Assembly: GCA_965214115.1 (NCBI GenBank)
Contig: CBDCAU010000008.1
Span: 248,001 to 312,000 of the forward strand
Origin: Owenweeksia sp965214115
Lineage (GTDB): Bacteria; Bacteroidota; Bacteroidia; Flavobacteriales; Schleiferiaceae
Length of the DNA: 64,000 bases
Direction of reading: 5' to 3'
This document shows, in pieces, positions 24,104 through 31,748 of the stretch. How positions within the stretch are numbered: position 1 is the first letter of the stretch; each line of letters opens with the position of its first letter. The position numbers were made by a program, and so were the translations under genes. The notes under the pieces are model-generated. The model saw only the letters and a program-made list of their open reading frames with translations, had not been told where the DNA came from and did not search any database.

Positions 24104-24535
24104 TTAGAAATTTGTTTTCAAGCCTTCCATTTGCATTATTTCCTTCAACCGTGCGTCGCTGGTGAGCGCCAAATCCAAGTCGTCCGAGACGTGCAGGGCG
24201 CTGGCCAGTTGGATGGCATCGAGGGTGCGGAGCCCTTCGGAGCGGTATTTTTCGGTCAATTCTTTGGCACTTGTCAAGATTAGTTTATTGGTCAGGATTA
24301 GCGTGAATTTGCCAAAATCGTCCCTGAAAGACTGTATGAGTTCATCGGCCTCGCCGTATGATAGCTGCCCCACCCGAAACTGTTTGTTGGCGGCCGACAC
24401 AAATTTGATGGACGCGATGGCCGACAGATAAAATACCGAAACCGAGACTTTGTCCAAACGGTTGGTAAGCTCCTCCGAATCGGCCTCGTCCTCATAAATT
24501 TTATAGAGCGACGATGTGTCCAGAAAAACCTTCAA
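24104..24535 (-). CDS. VapC-like PIN toxin, module B, catalytic Glu replaced by Lys
   Basis: 143 residues of PIN fold: Asp6 (MKVFLDTSSLYKIY) and the C-terminal acidic cluster (LRTLDAIQLASAL, LALTSDARL) are present. At position 44, where the paralogues have the second metal-binding acid (KTEFNSA, TVEIRSA), this protein has Lys (SIKFVSA). PIN RNases need that Glu for metal binding, so this copy is probably inactive or much weakened. Overlaps its antitoxin gene by 4 bp. Confidence 0.8.
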   Translation of the reverse strand: MKVFLDTSSLYKIYEDEADSEELTNRLDKVSVSVFYLSAIASIKFVSAANKQFRVGQLSYGEADELIQSFRDDFGKFTLILTNKLILTSAKELTEKYRSEGLRTLDAIQLASALHVSDDLDLALTSDARLKEIMQMEGLKTNF

Positions 24536-24789
24536 AACCGGTCTTCATTTCTTTCCTCAATCACGACTTGGCTCAAAGGAGTTCCTTTGTAATTTTTCAA
24601 TATTCGTCGTGTTTTCCGCCACGAAAGTTCATCTAAAAGATTGTGTTTTTTTTCCGATGTCTCACCCTCGCTGTTTTTCTCGGTCTTCTCATCAATCAAA
24701 GTCAACACCGCCTCCCAAGTGCCCTTCACATCGGGCTGGGATTCCAGTTTCACTTCGCCGTCTTTGTAAGTCGCTTTTACCGCCGTCAT
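24532..24789 (-). CDS. VapB-like antitoxin, module B
   Basis: 85 residues starting MTAVKATYKDGEVKLESQP, with the same two-strand N-terminal domain as modules A, C and D and a C-terminal helix (NLLDELSWRKTRRILKNYKG). A frame seven codons longer exists but the conserved family start is at 24789. Promoter element TATTTTTG at 24808-24815. Coupled to its toxin by a 4-bp overlap. Confidence 0.7.
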   Translation of the reverse strand: MTAVKATYKDGEVKLESQPDVKGTWEAVLTLIDEKTEKNSEGETSEKKHNLLDELSWRKTRRILKNYKGTPLSQVVIEERNEDRF

Positions 24790-24852
24790 CGCTTTCTTGA
24801 TTTCCCACAAAAATAAGGAGATAGCGCGGACAAAGTGGAAAGGCGCGAGTTT

Positions 24853-25284
24853 TCAAAAATCCGTTGCCAGTCCCTCCGTTTCCATTATCGACTTGAGGGT
24901 ATTATCGCTGGTCAAGGCGCGGCCCAGTACGTTTTTCACTTGGAGGGCGCTGGCCAGTTGGATGGCGTCGAGGGTGCGGAGGCCTTTGGTGCGGTATCTT
25001 TTGATGAGTGAGGAAGAGTCAAATACGATGTTTTGATTCAGCGGGATAAAAGAATACTTGCCGTAGTCGTTCTTGAAGTTTTCCATCAACTGGATGGCCG
25101 TTTCGTCAGAGCAGAAACCCATCCTGAGTCTTTTGGCCACCGCCGAGTTGAACTCCGTTTTGGCAATTTCTGAAACATAAAAAACGGAAATGGGATTGTT
25201 CTCTACAAAATCGAGAATCTCAGCCGTGCCTTCTTCAGGCACGTAAAGTTTGAAAAGGGTGGAGGTGTCGTAGAATACTTTCAA
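24853..25284 (-). CDS. VapC-like PIN toxin, module C
   Basis: 143 residues. All PIN acids are present: Asp6 (MKVFYDTSTLFKLY), Glu44 (KTEFNSAVAKRLRMG), Asp in LRTLDAIQLASAL and Asp in LTSDNTLKSIMETEGL. VapC proteins cut tRNA or rRNA. The last 40 codons are nearly identical in DNA to those of module D while the middle differs, which points to gene conversion or recent duplication. Overlaps its antitoxin by 4 bp. Confidence 0.85.
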   Translation of the reverse strand: MKVFYDTSTLFKLYVPEEGTAEILDFVENNPISVFYVSEIAKTEFNSAVAKRLRMGFCSDETAIQLMENFKNDYGKYSFIPLNQNIVFDSSSLIKRYRTKGLRTLDAIQLASALQVKNVLGRALTSDNTLKSIMETEGLATDF

Positions 25285-25541
25285 AACCTATCTTCTCTGC
25301 GTTCTTCAATAACCGCTTCGCTAAAGGGAGGGCCTTGGTAGTCCTTCATCATTTTGCGCGATTCGGCCCAAGAAAACTGGCTGATATAATCCTTGCCCGC
25401 CGCTGGGGAGGGCTTTTCGACTCCGTTTTTTTCCACCTTTTCTTCAATTAAAGTGACAATGGCCTTCCAAGCACCTGTCACGTTTGGCTGGGATTCCAGT
25501 TTCACTTCGCCGTCTTTGTAAGTTGCTTTTACCGCTGTCAT
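25281..25541 (-). CDS. VapB-like antitoxin, module C
   Basis: 86 residues (MTAVKATYKDGEVKLESQP). From the N-terminus to the motif GKDYISQFSWA it is nearly identical to the module D antitoxin; the C-terminal toxin-binding part differs (ESRKMMKDYQGPPFSEAVIEER), matching the idea that each pair keeps its own specificity. Promoter element TATTTTTG at 25560-25567. Confidence 0.7.
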   Translation of the reverse strand: MTAVKATYKDGEVKLESQPNVTGAWKAIVTLIEEKVEKNGVEKPSPAAGKDYISQFSWAESRKMMKDYQGPPFSEAVIEERREDRF

Positions 25542-25604
25542 CGCTTTTTTGATTTCCCACAAAAATAAGAAGATAGCGCGGACAAAGTGAAAAGGCGAGA
25601 GTTT

Positions 25605-26036
25605 TCAAAAATCCGTTGTCAGTCCCTCCGTTTCCATTATCGACTTGAGGGTATTATCGCTGGTCAGGGCGCGGTCCAGTTCCTCTTTCACTTGTAGCGC
25701 GCTGGCCAGTTGGATGGCGTCGAGGGTGCGGAGGCCTATTTGCCAATGTTTGTCAACCAATTTTTTGGAAGATTCCAGCAATAAATCCGAAAAGGGAATT
25801 ACGCGATAGGTGCTAAGGTCATTTTGAAAAAGCCGCAGCAATTTGGCCACTACTGATTCCGTGGTTTCGCCCATCCTCAACCTGCGGTAGGCGGCTGAAC
25901 GAATCTCCACCGTGGTCAAAAAAGAAATGTAAATAGTGTTAGGTTCATTGCTTTTTATAAAACCGTCGAGGTTTTCCGTCCCCTCTTCGGGGTGGTAAAG
26001 TTTGAAAAGACTGGACGAATCAAGGAAAATTTTCAT
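25605..26036 (-). CDS. VapC-like PIN toxin, module D
   Basis: 143 residues. PIN acids intact: Asp6 (MKIFLDSSSLFKLYHPEEG), Glu44 (TTVEIRSAAYRRLRMG), Asp in LRTLDAIQLASAL and in LTSDNTLKSIM. It is the first module in the direction of transcription. Its first 20 residues are closest to the decayed module A toxin, its end to module C, so the array is a mosaic. Coupled to its antitoxin by a 4-bp overlap. Confidence 0.85.
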   Translation of the reverse strand: MKIFLDSSSLFKLYHPEEGTENLDGFIKSNEPNTIYISFLTTVEIRSAAYRRLRMGETTESVVAKLLRLFQNDLSTYRVIPFSDLLLESSKKLVDKHWQIGLRTLDAIQLASALQVKEELDRALTSDNTLKSIMETEGLTTDF

Positions 26037-26287
26037 CGGTATTCTTCCCTTTCTTCGATTACCGCATCCGCAAAGGAACCTTTATACTCCTTGGTAAGCT
26101 CGCGCGATTTGGCCCAAGAAAACTGGCTGATATAATCCTTGCCCGCCGCTGGGGAGGGCTTTTCGACTCCGTTTTTTTCCACCTTTTCTTCAATTAAAGT
26201 GACAATGGCCTTCCAAGCACCTGTCACGTTTGGCTGGGATTCCAGTTTCACTTCGCCATTTTTGTAAGTTGCTTTTACCGCTGTCAT
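26033..26287 (-). CDS. VapB-like antitoxin, module D
   Basis: 84 residues from the family start MTAVKATYKNGEVKLESQP at 26287. The frame is open further upstream into an inverted-repeat element, but that part is not protein-like. C-terminus AKSRELTKEYKGSFADAVIEEREEYR. Promoter element TATTTTTG at 26305-26312, similar in place to those of the other modules. Confidence 0.7.
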   Translation of the reverse strand: MTAVKATYKNGEVKLESQPNVTGAWKAIVTLIEEKVEKNGVEKPSPAAGKDYISQFSWAKSRELTKEYKGSFADAVIEEREEYR

Positions 26288-26332
26288 CGCTTTTAGATTT
26301 CTTACAAAAATAGGAAAATGTGGGGCGGGATA

Positions 26333-26486
26333 GGAACCTGTCTGCCGACAGACAGGCGCGCCTGTCCCGTCTAATGCGGGAGATGACGCGGATAGAGCGG
26401 ATTTGGACGGATAAAATTTTAAGATAAACCCGTGAAAATCCGCCGCATCCGTCAAATCCGCGCCTGCCTGTCGGCAGACAGGTTCC
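26333..26486. repeat. Palindromic element with 28-bp terminal inverted repeats
   Basis: GGAACCTGTCTGCCGACAGA at 26333-26352 and the following CAGGCGCG are complementary, with one mismatch, to 26459-26486. Inside lies a second nested inverted repeat built of GCGGAT/ATCCGC and GACGGAT/ATCCGTC motifs. The whole 154-bp unit can fold into one long hairpin and has no reading frame. It is MITE- or REP-like and separates the toxin-antitoxin array from gldC. Confidence 0.7.
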
Positions 26487-26488
26487 CA

Positions 26489-26812
26489 TCACCCAAACAA
26501 CTTCATCCGCTCCCCCAGCTTTTGCGCGAATTCCCGCATTTCCTCGGCCGCCGTTTCATCATTGGTGGCGCGCTGCAAGGTGTCGCTCAGTCCCAGCAAG
26601 GTCTGGTGCACCATCCGCTTCATTTCGTCGGCCAGCATATCTTTTGTCCACAGGTCGATTTTCAGGGTGTCGCCGTCCTTTTTGTCCCACACGGAGAGGA
26701 GCATCGCCTTGGCGGGCGCATCGGTCACGCCGCCGTCGGAGGCGTTCCATTCGATGGTTTCCGGCACTTTGTTGTCGTCAAGGCCGATGGTGATTTTGAT
26801 TTCGGAAGTCAT
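26489..26812 (-). CDS. gldC: Gliding motility protein GldC
   Basis: 107 residues, cytosolic. Matches the GldC family along its length: KITIGLDDNKVPETIEWNASDGG, KAMLLSVWDKKDGDTLKIDLWTKDM, DEMKRMVHQTLLGLSDTLQRATND. GldC supports gliding and type IX secretion in Flavobacterium, where it lies next to gldB and nadE. Here gldB and nadE are 1.5-3.5 kb away, separated by a lipoprotein gene, a loosened version of that order. Confidence 0.9.
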   Translation of the reverse strand: MTSEIKITIGLDDNKVPETIEWNASDGGVTDAPAKAMLLSVWDKKDGDTLKIDLWTKDMLADEMKRMVHQTLLGLSDTLQRATNDETAAEEMREFAQKLGERMKLFG

Positions 26813-26929
26813 AGTAATTCAGTGGTAATTCGATTGTAATTCAGTAGTAATTCGATGGGGAGACCTTGACAGTTTTTCTTAAACCTGCAAGGTCTGAAAG
26901 AGCGGCGCGATTTTCAAAACGCAAAACTA

Positions 26930-26959
26930 TTGACAAACAAGCGCCGCAACTTATTTTCG
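26930..26959 (+). promoter_or_regulatory. Promoter (TTG-N19-TATTTTCG) of the lipoprotein gene at 26986
   Basis: TTG at 26930-26932 and TATTTTCG at 26952-26959 are separated by 19 nt, the Bacteroidota spacing. The ATG follows 26 nt after the -7 element. Confidence 0.6.
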
Positions 26960-26985
26960 CAGCCATTCATTTTCAAATAATCCCA

Positions 26986-28239
26986 ATGAAAACTTCCCTT
27001 TTCCTGCCGTTGCTTTTCACGATTTTGGTTTCATCCTGCAAGAAGGACGATAATCCAGTCCCGCCCCAAACCATTCAAAAATGCACGGCCACGGACGAGC
27101 CCCAATCCAAAAAGATATTCTCGTCCCTATCCTCGGCCGGACACGCCAAATTAGATGTTTTCCCAAACGGGATGGCCGCCGTTTTGTCGTATGATACCGT
27201 GAAAATTTACGACGAGGATTTACAAGTCGTCCAAACTATTTTTGAACCTCAGACTGGCGGCATAGTTTCCCTTAAGGACAATACAGTTTTGCTCGTTTCT
27301 TATCAAAAGAATCAGTCCTCAAACTGGGTAGGTAGTGGGATACAAGCTTATTACGAAATTGGGAGAGGCGGCAACTGTGAAAAAATTTATACGCTCACTT
27401 CCCAAGATAGCTTGAATCGCCGCAGCTATGCGCCAAAAACCACAATTAAGCGATACAACCTGCAAGGCCAGTTGCTCTCCACCACTTCGCTGGATGGCCT
27501 GCCGGTCAACGAAGATGTGTCTCGCTCATTTGTCGCCCAGCAAAATCACGTTTACGCTGCTTTGGTTCACCGAGATTCCGTGGTGCAACAGTTGGTGTGG
27601 AAAAACGGGGTTTTTCAGGATACCATCGAATCCAATTCGGACGAAATGGAAGTGAACTTATATCAGATGAAACTTGATGGTTCAATTGAATATAAAAAAG
27701 CGTATGGCAATTTTATAAGTACTGGCATTTTCGCTCTCCGAAATGAATTTTCATTATTCACAAAAAGCCATGATTATTTATGGTTCAATTCAGGCTATGA
27801 AATGGCGCAATTTGATTTGGCGGGAAATCTCATACATAAATCCCCAAACGCTAAGGGACAGTGCGGCGAGCGGATATATTCAATCACGGGAGCTGAATAT
27901 GGCGTTTATATAGATTCGTACACCCCCTCCGACAATAAGCGCAATTTCTATTTTATGGATGGAAACGGCAATCTTAGAGACGATGTTTCCAGTGCGTGGA
28001 ATGGCGCTTTGATAGATGAAACAAATGGTGAACTCTCATTTTTGGCACCCAATCGCAGGATTATAATAAATCGCCCAGACGGGACAAATATTCGCGATTT
28101 TGGACTTAGCGATTTAAATATCCTCGAGCATCAAATCAAGCGCGCCTGTAATGGTAGTTTTTATGCGATTGCAAACAAGATCTTTTCCCAAGATTATTTC
28201 TTGGTAAAAATCAGCTCGGAAGGGGATTTGCAGCTTTAG
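26986..28239 (+). CDS. Lipoprotein of unknown function, possibly propeller-like
   Basis: 417 residues from ATG 26986 with a lipoprotein signal (MKTSLFLPLLFTILVSSC, then KKDDNPVPPQ). The mature part has repeated strand-rich segments of about 50 residues (MAAVLSYDTVKIYDEDLQVVQTI, GIVSLKDNTVLLVSYQ, YEMAQFDLAGNLIHKS), suggesting a beta-propeller, but no named family is recognised. The acidic/Lys-Asp-Asp residues after the lipid Cys resemble export signals for surface lipoproteins in Bacteroidota. Promoter at 26930-26959. Confidence 0.65.
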   Translation: MKTSLFLPLLFTILVSSCKKDDNPVPPQTIQKCTATDEPQSKKIFSSLSSAGHAKLDVFPNGMAAVLSYDTVKIYDEDLQVVQTIFEPQTGGIVSLKDNTVLLVSYQKNQSSNWVGSGIQAYYEIGRGGNCEKIYTLTSQDSLNRRSYAPKTTIKRYNLQGQLLSTTSLDGLPVNEDVSRSFVAQQNHVYAALVHRDSVVQQLVWKNGVFQDTIESNSDEMEVNLYQMKLDGSIEYKKAYGNFISTGIFALRNEFSLFTKSHDYLWFNSGYEMAQFDLAGNLIHKSPNAKGQCGERIYSITGAEYGVYIDSYTPSDNKRNFYFMDGNGNLRDDVSSAWNGALIDETNGELSFLAPNRRIIINRPDGTNIRDFGLSDLNILEHQIKRACNGSFYAIANKIFSQDYFLVKISSEGDLQL

Positions 28240-28361
28240 TCGACAAGGCGTTCCCGCTTTTTTCTCCCGATAGTTATCGGGATTACGATTTACAATTGGA
28301 CTTGGATAATAAGCAAATTGCCCCATTGCCCCATTGTCCCATTGTCTAATTGGCAAATTAA
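28240..28361. other. Convergent gap with short palindromes and 9-bp iterations
   Basis: Between the lipoprotein gene and gldB. It holds CCCGATAGTTATCGGG (a palindrome family also seen near 33189 and 58943) and three tandem CCCCATTG-type units followed by TAATTGGCAAATT. No gene. Confidence 0.5.
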
Positions 28362-29390
28362 TCACGGCTTATACCCACTCAATTTTAAGATCTTCCGCGC
28401 ATCCGTTTCCCATCCCAATTCCTGTAACGAAATCTTCTCATTTTCCATAAAACCCCGCACGATTTGCAGCCCCACCCAGCGGCCCACCATCCCCGGGGTT
28501 TCTTTGTCAAACCCCGCGCGGAATTTTGAAAACGGGGCCAGTTCAACAAACCGCCTTTTCGCATCCAAGGAAGAATCAAAAAGCAAGTTGTTTTCTATAA
28601 AATACGCCCAAATATTCCTTTCATTTTCTTGGATAAATTCCAGCTTTTCTTGAGGATATTTTAAGATGATTTTCGGCTCTTTTTGCGGCAGCATTTTCTC
28701 TAAAAAATACAGCACTTTTCCGTAATAAACCATATCGTCCAAGAGCGTGGAGGATTCGGGGTTTCGCGTGATTTTGGGTGCGCAAACGGCTTCCATTACA
28801 TCGCGCACCAAAAAAGCGGGCTGGCGGAAAAACGCCAGATATTCCGGCTGGCTTTGGTAAAAGGGTTTCTTTGGGCCGAGGTACAAATCCAACCCCACAA
28901 AACACACCGAATCGGCAAAGAGGACCGGATAGTCAAAATCCAAATTGGAAACGTAGCCGTAGAATTTAATTTTTTGATTGTCAGGAAAATACCAATAAAA
29001 ATGCTTCATCGAAAAGTTGAGGTTTTCCTCGATTTCGGAAGCATCGCCGAACACGTTTTGGATGTCTTCGTAAAGCGCGAGCTGGTTTTCGTCGGTGCGC
29101 TGGGCTTTCCAAAAGCGCGGGTTTTTGCCGCCCGCAAAAAATTCGGGGTAGCGTTTCGCCAGCCGCTCAATCTCGGCGGGCATTTGCGAAGTGTCGCTGG
29201 CAAAGAAATCCCGGTCGAACCGCCGCAGCTCCGTCTCCCTTTCCACCTCGGAAACATCCACGGCCGGCGCGTCAGAATCACATCCCGCGAAAGCGGCCAC
29301 GAACACCGCCGCCAAAAAAAGGTTACTCCTTTTCCGTAAGAAAATTACCTTGCGCAGGTTTGAAAAATAAGTTCCCATCAAAATACTCAA
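28362..29390 (-). CDS. gldB: Gliding motility lipoprotein GldB
   Basis: 342 residues with a lipoprotein signal (FLAAVFVAAFAGC, then DSDAPAVD). The mature part fits GldB: ETELRRFDRDFF near the N-terminus, FYGYVSNLDFDYPVLF, a VFFVGLD-like CFVGLDLYLG segment, and the C-terminal MVGRWVGLQIVRGFMENEKISLQELGW. GldB is an essential accessory lipoprotein for gliding and type IX secretion. The gene starts 6 bp from the divergent beta-barrel gene; alternative starts within the first five codons are possible. Confidence 0.88.
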   Translation of the reverse strand: MSILMGTYFSNLRKVIFLRKRSNLFLAAVFVAAFAGCDSDAPAVDVSEVERETELRRFDRDFFASDTSQMPAEIERLAKRYPEFFAGGKNPRFWKAQRTDENQLALYEDIQNVFGDASEIEENLNFSMKHFYWYFPDNQKIKFYGYVSNLDFDYPVLFADSVCFVGLDLYLGPKKPFYQSQPEYLAFFRQPAFLVRDVMEAVCAPKITRNPESSTLLDDMVYYGKVLYFLEKMLPQKEPKIILKYPQEKLEFIQENERNIWAYFIENNLLFDSSLDAKRRFVELAPFSKFRAGFDKETPGMVGRWVGLQIVRGFMENEKISLQELGWETDARKILKLSGYKP

Positions 29391-29396
29391 GACGAA

Positions 29397-30059
29397 ATGA
29401 AAAAAATTTGTACGCTACTCGCAACGGTTTTTATCGGCGGCCTGTTGCACGCCCAAGTCGATAAAAGCGAGGAAATCCCGCCCTTCCGCTTCGGCATCCA
29501 CTTTACGCCCAACATCAGCTACATCGGCACGGACGACCCCAGCGTGGACGCGGGCGCAAATGTAAAATACGGTTTCGGCCTTTTGGCGGAATATCTTTTT
29601 GCGCCCAACTACGGCATTTCTACGGGGCTGAACATCCAGCGGCGCGGCGGCAAGCTGACGGGGCAGGACACGGCCGGCAATGCCTTGACGGCGAATTACA
29701 CCCAGCCCTACATCCAGATTCCCGTAAAACTGAAAATGCGCACCCGCGAGTTTGGCTACATCACAGGCTTTGCGGAATTTGGCGGCAGCCTTGACGTAGC
29801 GCTGGAAGAGGACGTGAGTTTTGAGCCCGACATTCCCAATCCGGGCACCAAGTTCATCGCCCCGGTGAACGCGATGTTCAAAATTGGCATCGGCGGCGAA
29901 TACAGTTTTGGCGGGCGCTCCGCCGCGCTGGTGGCGCTTCATTGGAATTACAGCCTGTTCGACAATTTAGCGTCAAAAGACCACCCCATCCCCTTGGACA
30001 ACGACACCTTCGATTACCGTTTGCACTACGTTTCGCTGCGCCTCGGTTTCCTTTTTTAG
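29397..30059 (+). CDS. Outer-membrane beta-barrel protein, PorT-like
   Basis: 220 residues: signal peptide (MKKICTLLATVFIGGLLHAQ) followed by an eight-stranded barrel pattern (FRFGIHFTPNISYIG, GFGLLAEYLFAPNYGISTGLNIQRRGG, YIQIPVKLKMRTREFGYITGFAEFGG, and the last strand LHYVSLRLGFLF). This is the outer-membrane beta-barrel family that includes PorT of the type IX system. Whether it is the true PorT orthologue cannot be settled by eye. It lies between gldB and nadE, neighbours of the gliding genes in other species. Confidence 0.75.
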   Translation: MKKICTLLATVFIGGLLHAQVDKSEEIPPFRFGIHFTPNISYIGTDDPSVDAGANVKYGFGLLAEYLFAPNYGISTGLNIQRRGGKLTGQDTAGNALTANYTQPYIQIPVKLKMRTREFGYITGFAEFGGSLDVALEEDVSFEPDIPNPGTKFIAPVNAMFKIGIGGEYSFGGRSAALVALHWNYSLFDNLASKDHPIPLDNDTFDYRLHYVSLRLGFLF

Positions 30060-30067
30060 ATGATAAA

Positions 30068-30859
30068 ATGGACGCGGAAAAAGTAGCGGCGCACATCACG
30101 GAATGGCTGAAAGAGTACGCGCAAAACGCTGGCGTCGATGGTTTTGTGATCGGGATTTCCGGGGGGATTGATTCGGCGGTTACTTCTACTTTGGCGGCCA
30201 AAACGGGACGGCCGACGCTCTGCGTGGAAATGCCCATCCATCAAAATGAATCTCAAGAAAAACGTGGCCGCGCTCATATAAAATGGTTGGAAGAGAATTA
30301 TCAAAAGGTGGCGTCTGTCAAAACTGATTTGACTTCCGTTTTCGATTCCTTTATAAATGAAATGCCCGAAGCGCCCGACAGCGAAAACCGACAAATGGCG
30401 CTGGTAAATACCCGTGCGCGGCTGCGGATGACGGCGCTTTATTACTTCGCCGGGCTGCAAAACCGGCTGGTGGTGGGCACGGGAAACAAGGTGGAAGATT
30501 TCGGCATCGGCTTCTTTACCAAATACGGCGACGGCGGCGTGGATTTGAGCCCGATTGCCGATTTGACCAAGACGCAAGTGTGGGCATTGGGTACTTATTT
30601 AAATATAAATGAAGAAATCCAAAACGCCGCGCCCACCGATGGCCTGTGGGGCGACGACCGCACTGACGAAGACCAAATCGGCGCCAGCTACCCCGAACTG
30701 GAATGGGCAATGCGGGAAAACGAGAAAGGGAGCCGCCTTACCGATTTTGAAGGGCGCGAACGTGAGATTTTTAAGATATTTTCCGACTATTACAAAGCCA
30801 ACCAGCACAAAATGAAGCCAATTCCTGTTTGTAAAATTCCCAAAGATTTGCTGGTTTGA
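30068..30859 (+). CDS. nadE: NAD+ synthetase (ammonia-dependent)
   Basis: Amidates deamido-NAD with ammonia and ATP. 263 residues from ATG 30068, only 8 bp after the beta-barrel gene. PP-loop VIGISGGIDSAVTSTLA, then NTRARLRMTALYYFA, VVGTGNKVEDFGIGFFTKYGDGGVD and SPIADLTKTQVWALG are diagnostic. It has no glutaminase domain. Linkage of nadE to gldB/gldC is conserved in gliding Bacteroidota. Confidence 0.95.
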   Translation: MDAEKVAAHITEWLKEYAQNAGVDGFVIGISGGIDSAVTSTLAAKTGRPTLCVEMPIHQNESQEKRGRAHIKWLEENYQKVASVKTDLTSVFDSFINEMPEAPDSENRQMALVNTRARLRMTALYYFAGLQNRLVVGTGNKVEDFGIGFFTKYGDGGVDLSPIADLTKTQVWALGTYLNINEEIQNAAPTDGLWGDDRTDEDQIGASYPELEWAMRENEKGSRLTDFEGREREIFKIFSDYYKANQHKMKPIPVCKIPKDLLV

Positions 30860-30877
30860 AAGAAAATGGTATTTTTG
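30847..30877 (+). promoter_or_regulatory. Promoter (TTTG-N19-TATTTTTG) of the LuxR-type regulator gene
   Basis: TTTG at 30847-30850 and TATTTTTG at 30870-30877 with exactly 19 nt between them: a full match to the Bacteroidota consensus. The -33 box lies inside the last codons of nadE. It predicts a leader of about 80 nt. Confidence 0.75.
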
Positions 30878-30962
30878 GCGATTGTGTAGTGAAACTCTTA
30901 CACCGCAAACAGGCAACTTGACAACTCTCTGCATTGTGCACCTGCACTAAAACAATTTTATA

Positions 30963-31580
30963 ATGATTAGAATTTTACTGGCGGACGACCACGCCGTAGT
31001 CCGCAAGGGCCTGCAACTTTTTATCGGCTACGAAGACAACCTGCAACTGGTGGCGGAAGCCTCTGACGGCGACCAACTGATGGACATCATCAAGCAGGAA
31101 GCCGACGTGCTGCTGCTGGACTTGGATATGCCCAAGATGAACGGCATCACGGCCATCCGCAAAATCAAAGAGGTGGCCCCCGACCTGAAAATCATCGTGC
31201 TGACGATGCACCCCGAAGACATCTACGGCAAGACCGCGATGAATATGGGCGCCAGCGGCTATATGATAAAGGACGAAGAGCCGAAAAAACTCATCAAGGC
31301 CATCAACGCGGTGCACGAAGGGGAGAAAGTGTTTAGCGATTCCGTGCTGAACGCTAAGCGCAAAAACAAGCCCATCAAACTGAGCCAAAGGGAGATAGAA
31401 GTGTTGAAACTTTTGTCGAGCGGCCACTCCAACAAAGAAATTTCCGAAGAACTGGAAATTTCTGACAAGACCGTGAGCACCTACAAACTGCGCCTCTTGA
31501 ATAAAATCGGCGCGAAATCGGTGGTGGATTTAATTAATTTTTCGACCAACTATCCGGAGATTTTAGGGCAAGGCGAGTAA
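30963..31580 (+). CDS. NarL/LuxR-type response regulator
   Basis: 205 residues. Receiver domain (1-120) with Asp8-Asp9, phosphoacceptor Asp53 (VLLLDLDMPKMNG) and Lys (YMIKDEE region), and a C-terminal GerE/LuxR domain (about 140-200; LSQREIEVLKLLSSGHSNKEISEELEISDKTVSTY). It should be a transcription factor activated by phosphorylation. There is no kinase gene next to it, so it is an orphan. Own promoter upstream and terminator downstream. Confidence 0.92.
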   Translation: MIRILLADDHAVVRKGLQLFIGYEDNLQLVAEASDGDQLMDIIKQEADVLLLDLDMPKMNGITAIRKIKEVAPDLKIIVLTMHPEDIYGKTAMNMGASGYMIKDEEPKKLIKAINAVHEGEKVFSDSVLNAKRKNKPIKLSQREIEVLKLLSSGHSNKEISEELEISDKTVSTYKLRLLNKIGAKSVVDLINFSTNYPEILGQGE

Positions 31581-31605
31581 TTTTTTTCGCCAAAGAAGGT
31601 TTTCA

Positions 31606-31641
31606 AAAAGCCGCTTTCCAAATAAGGAAGCGGCTTTTTTA
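31606..31641 (+). terminator. Rho-independent terminator
   Basis: AAGCCGCTTTCC and GGAAGCGGCTT form an 11-bp stem (one bulge) with a 6-nt loop, followed by TTTTTT. It ends the LuxR-type regulator transcript. Confidence 0.85.
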
Positions 31642-31748
31642 TGTGAGATTTTTCTAATCTCCGATAACTTAATTTCTCTTTTTTGGGAGGTGCGGCATTT
31701 TTAGTTTCGTGCATTCAAAATTTTTTTATCTTGGAAACTTTTCTCAAA

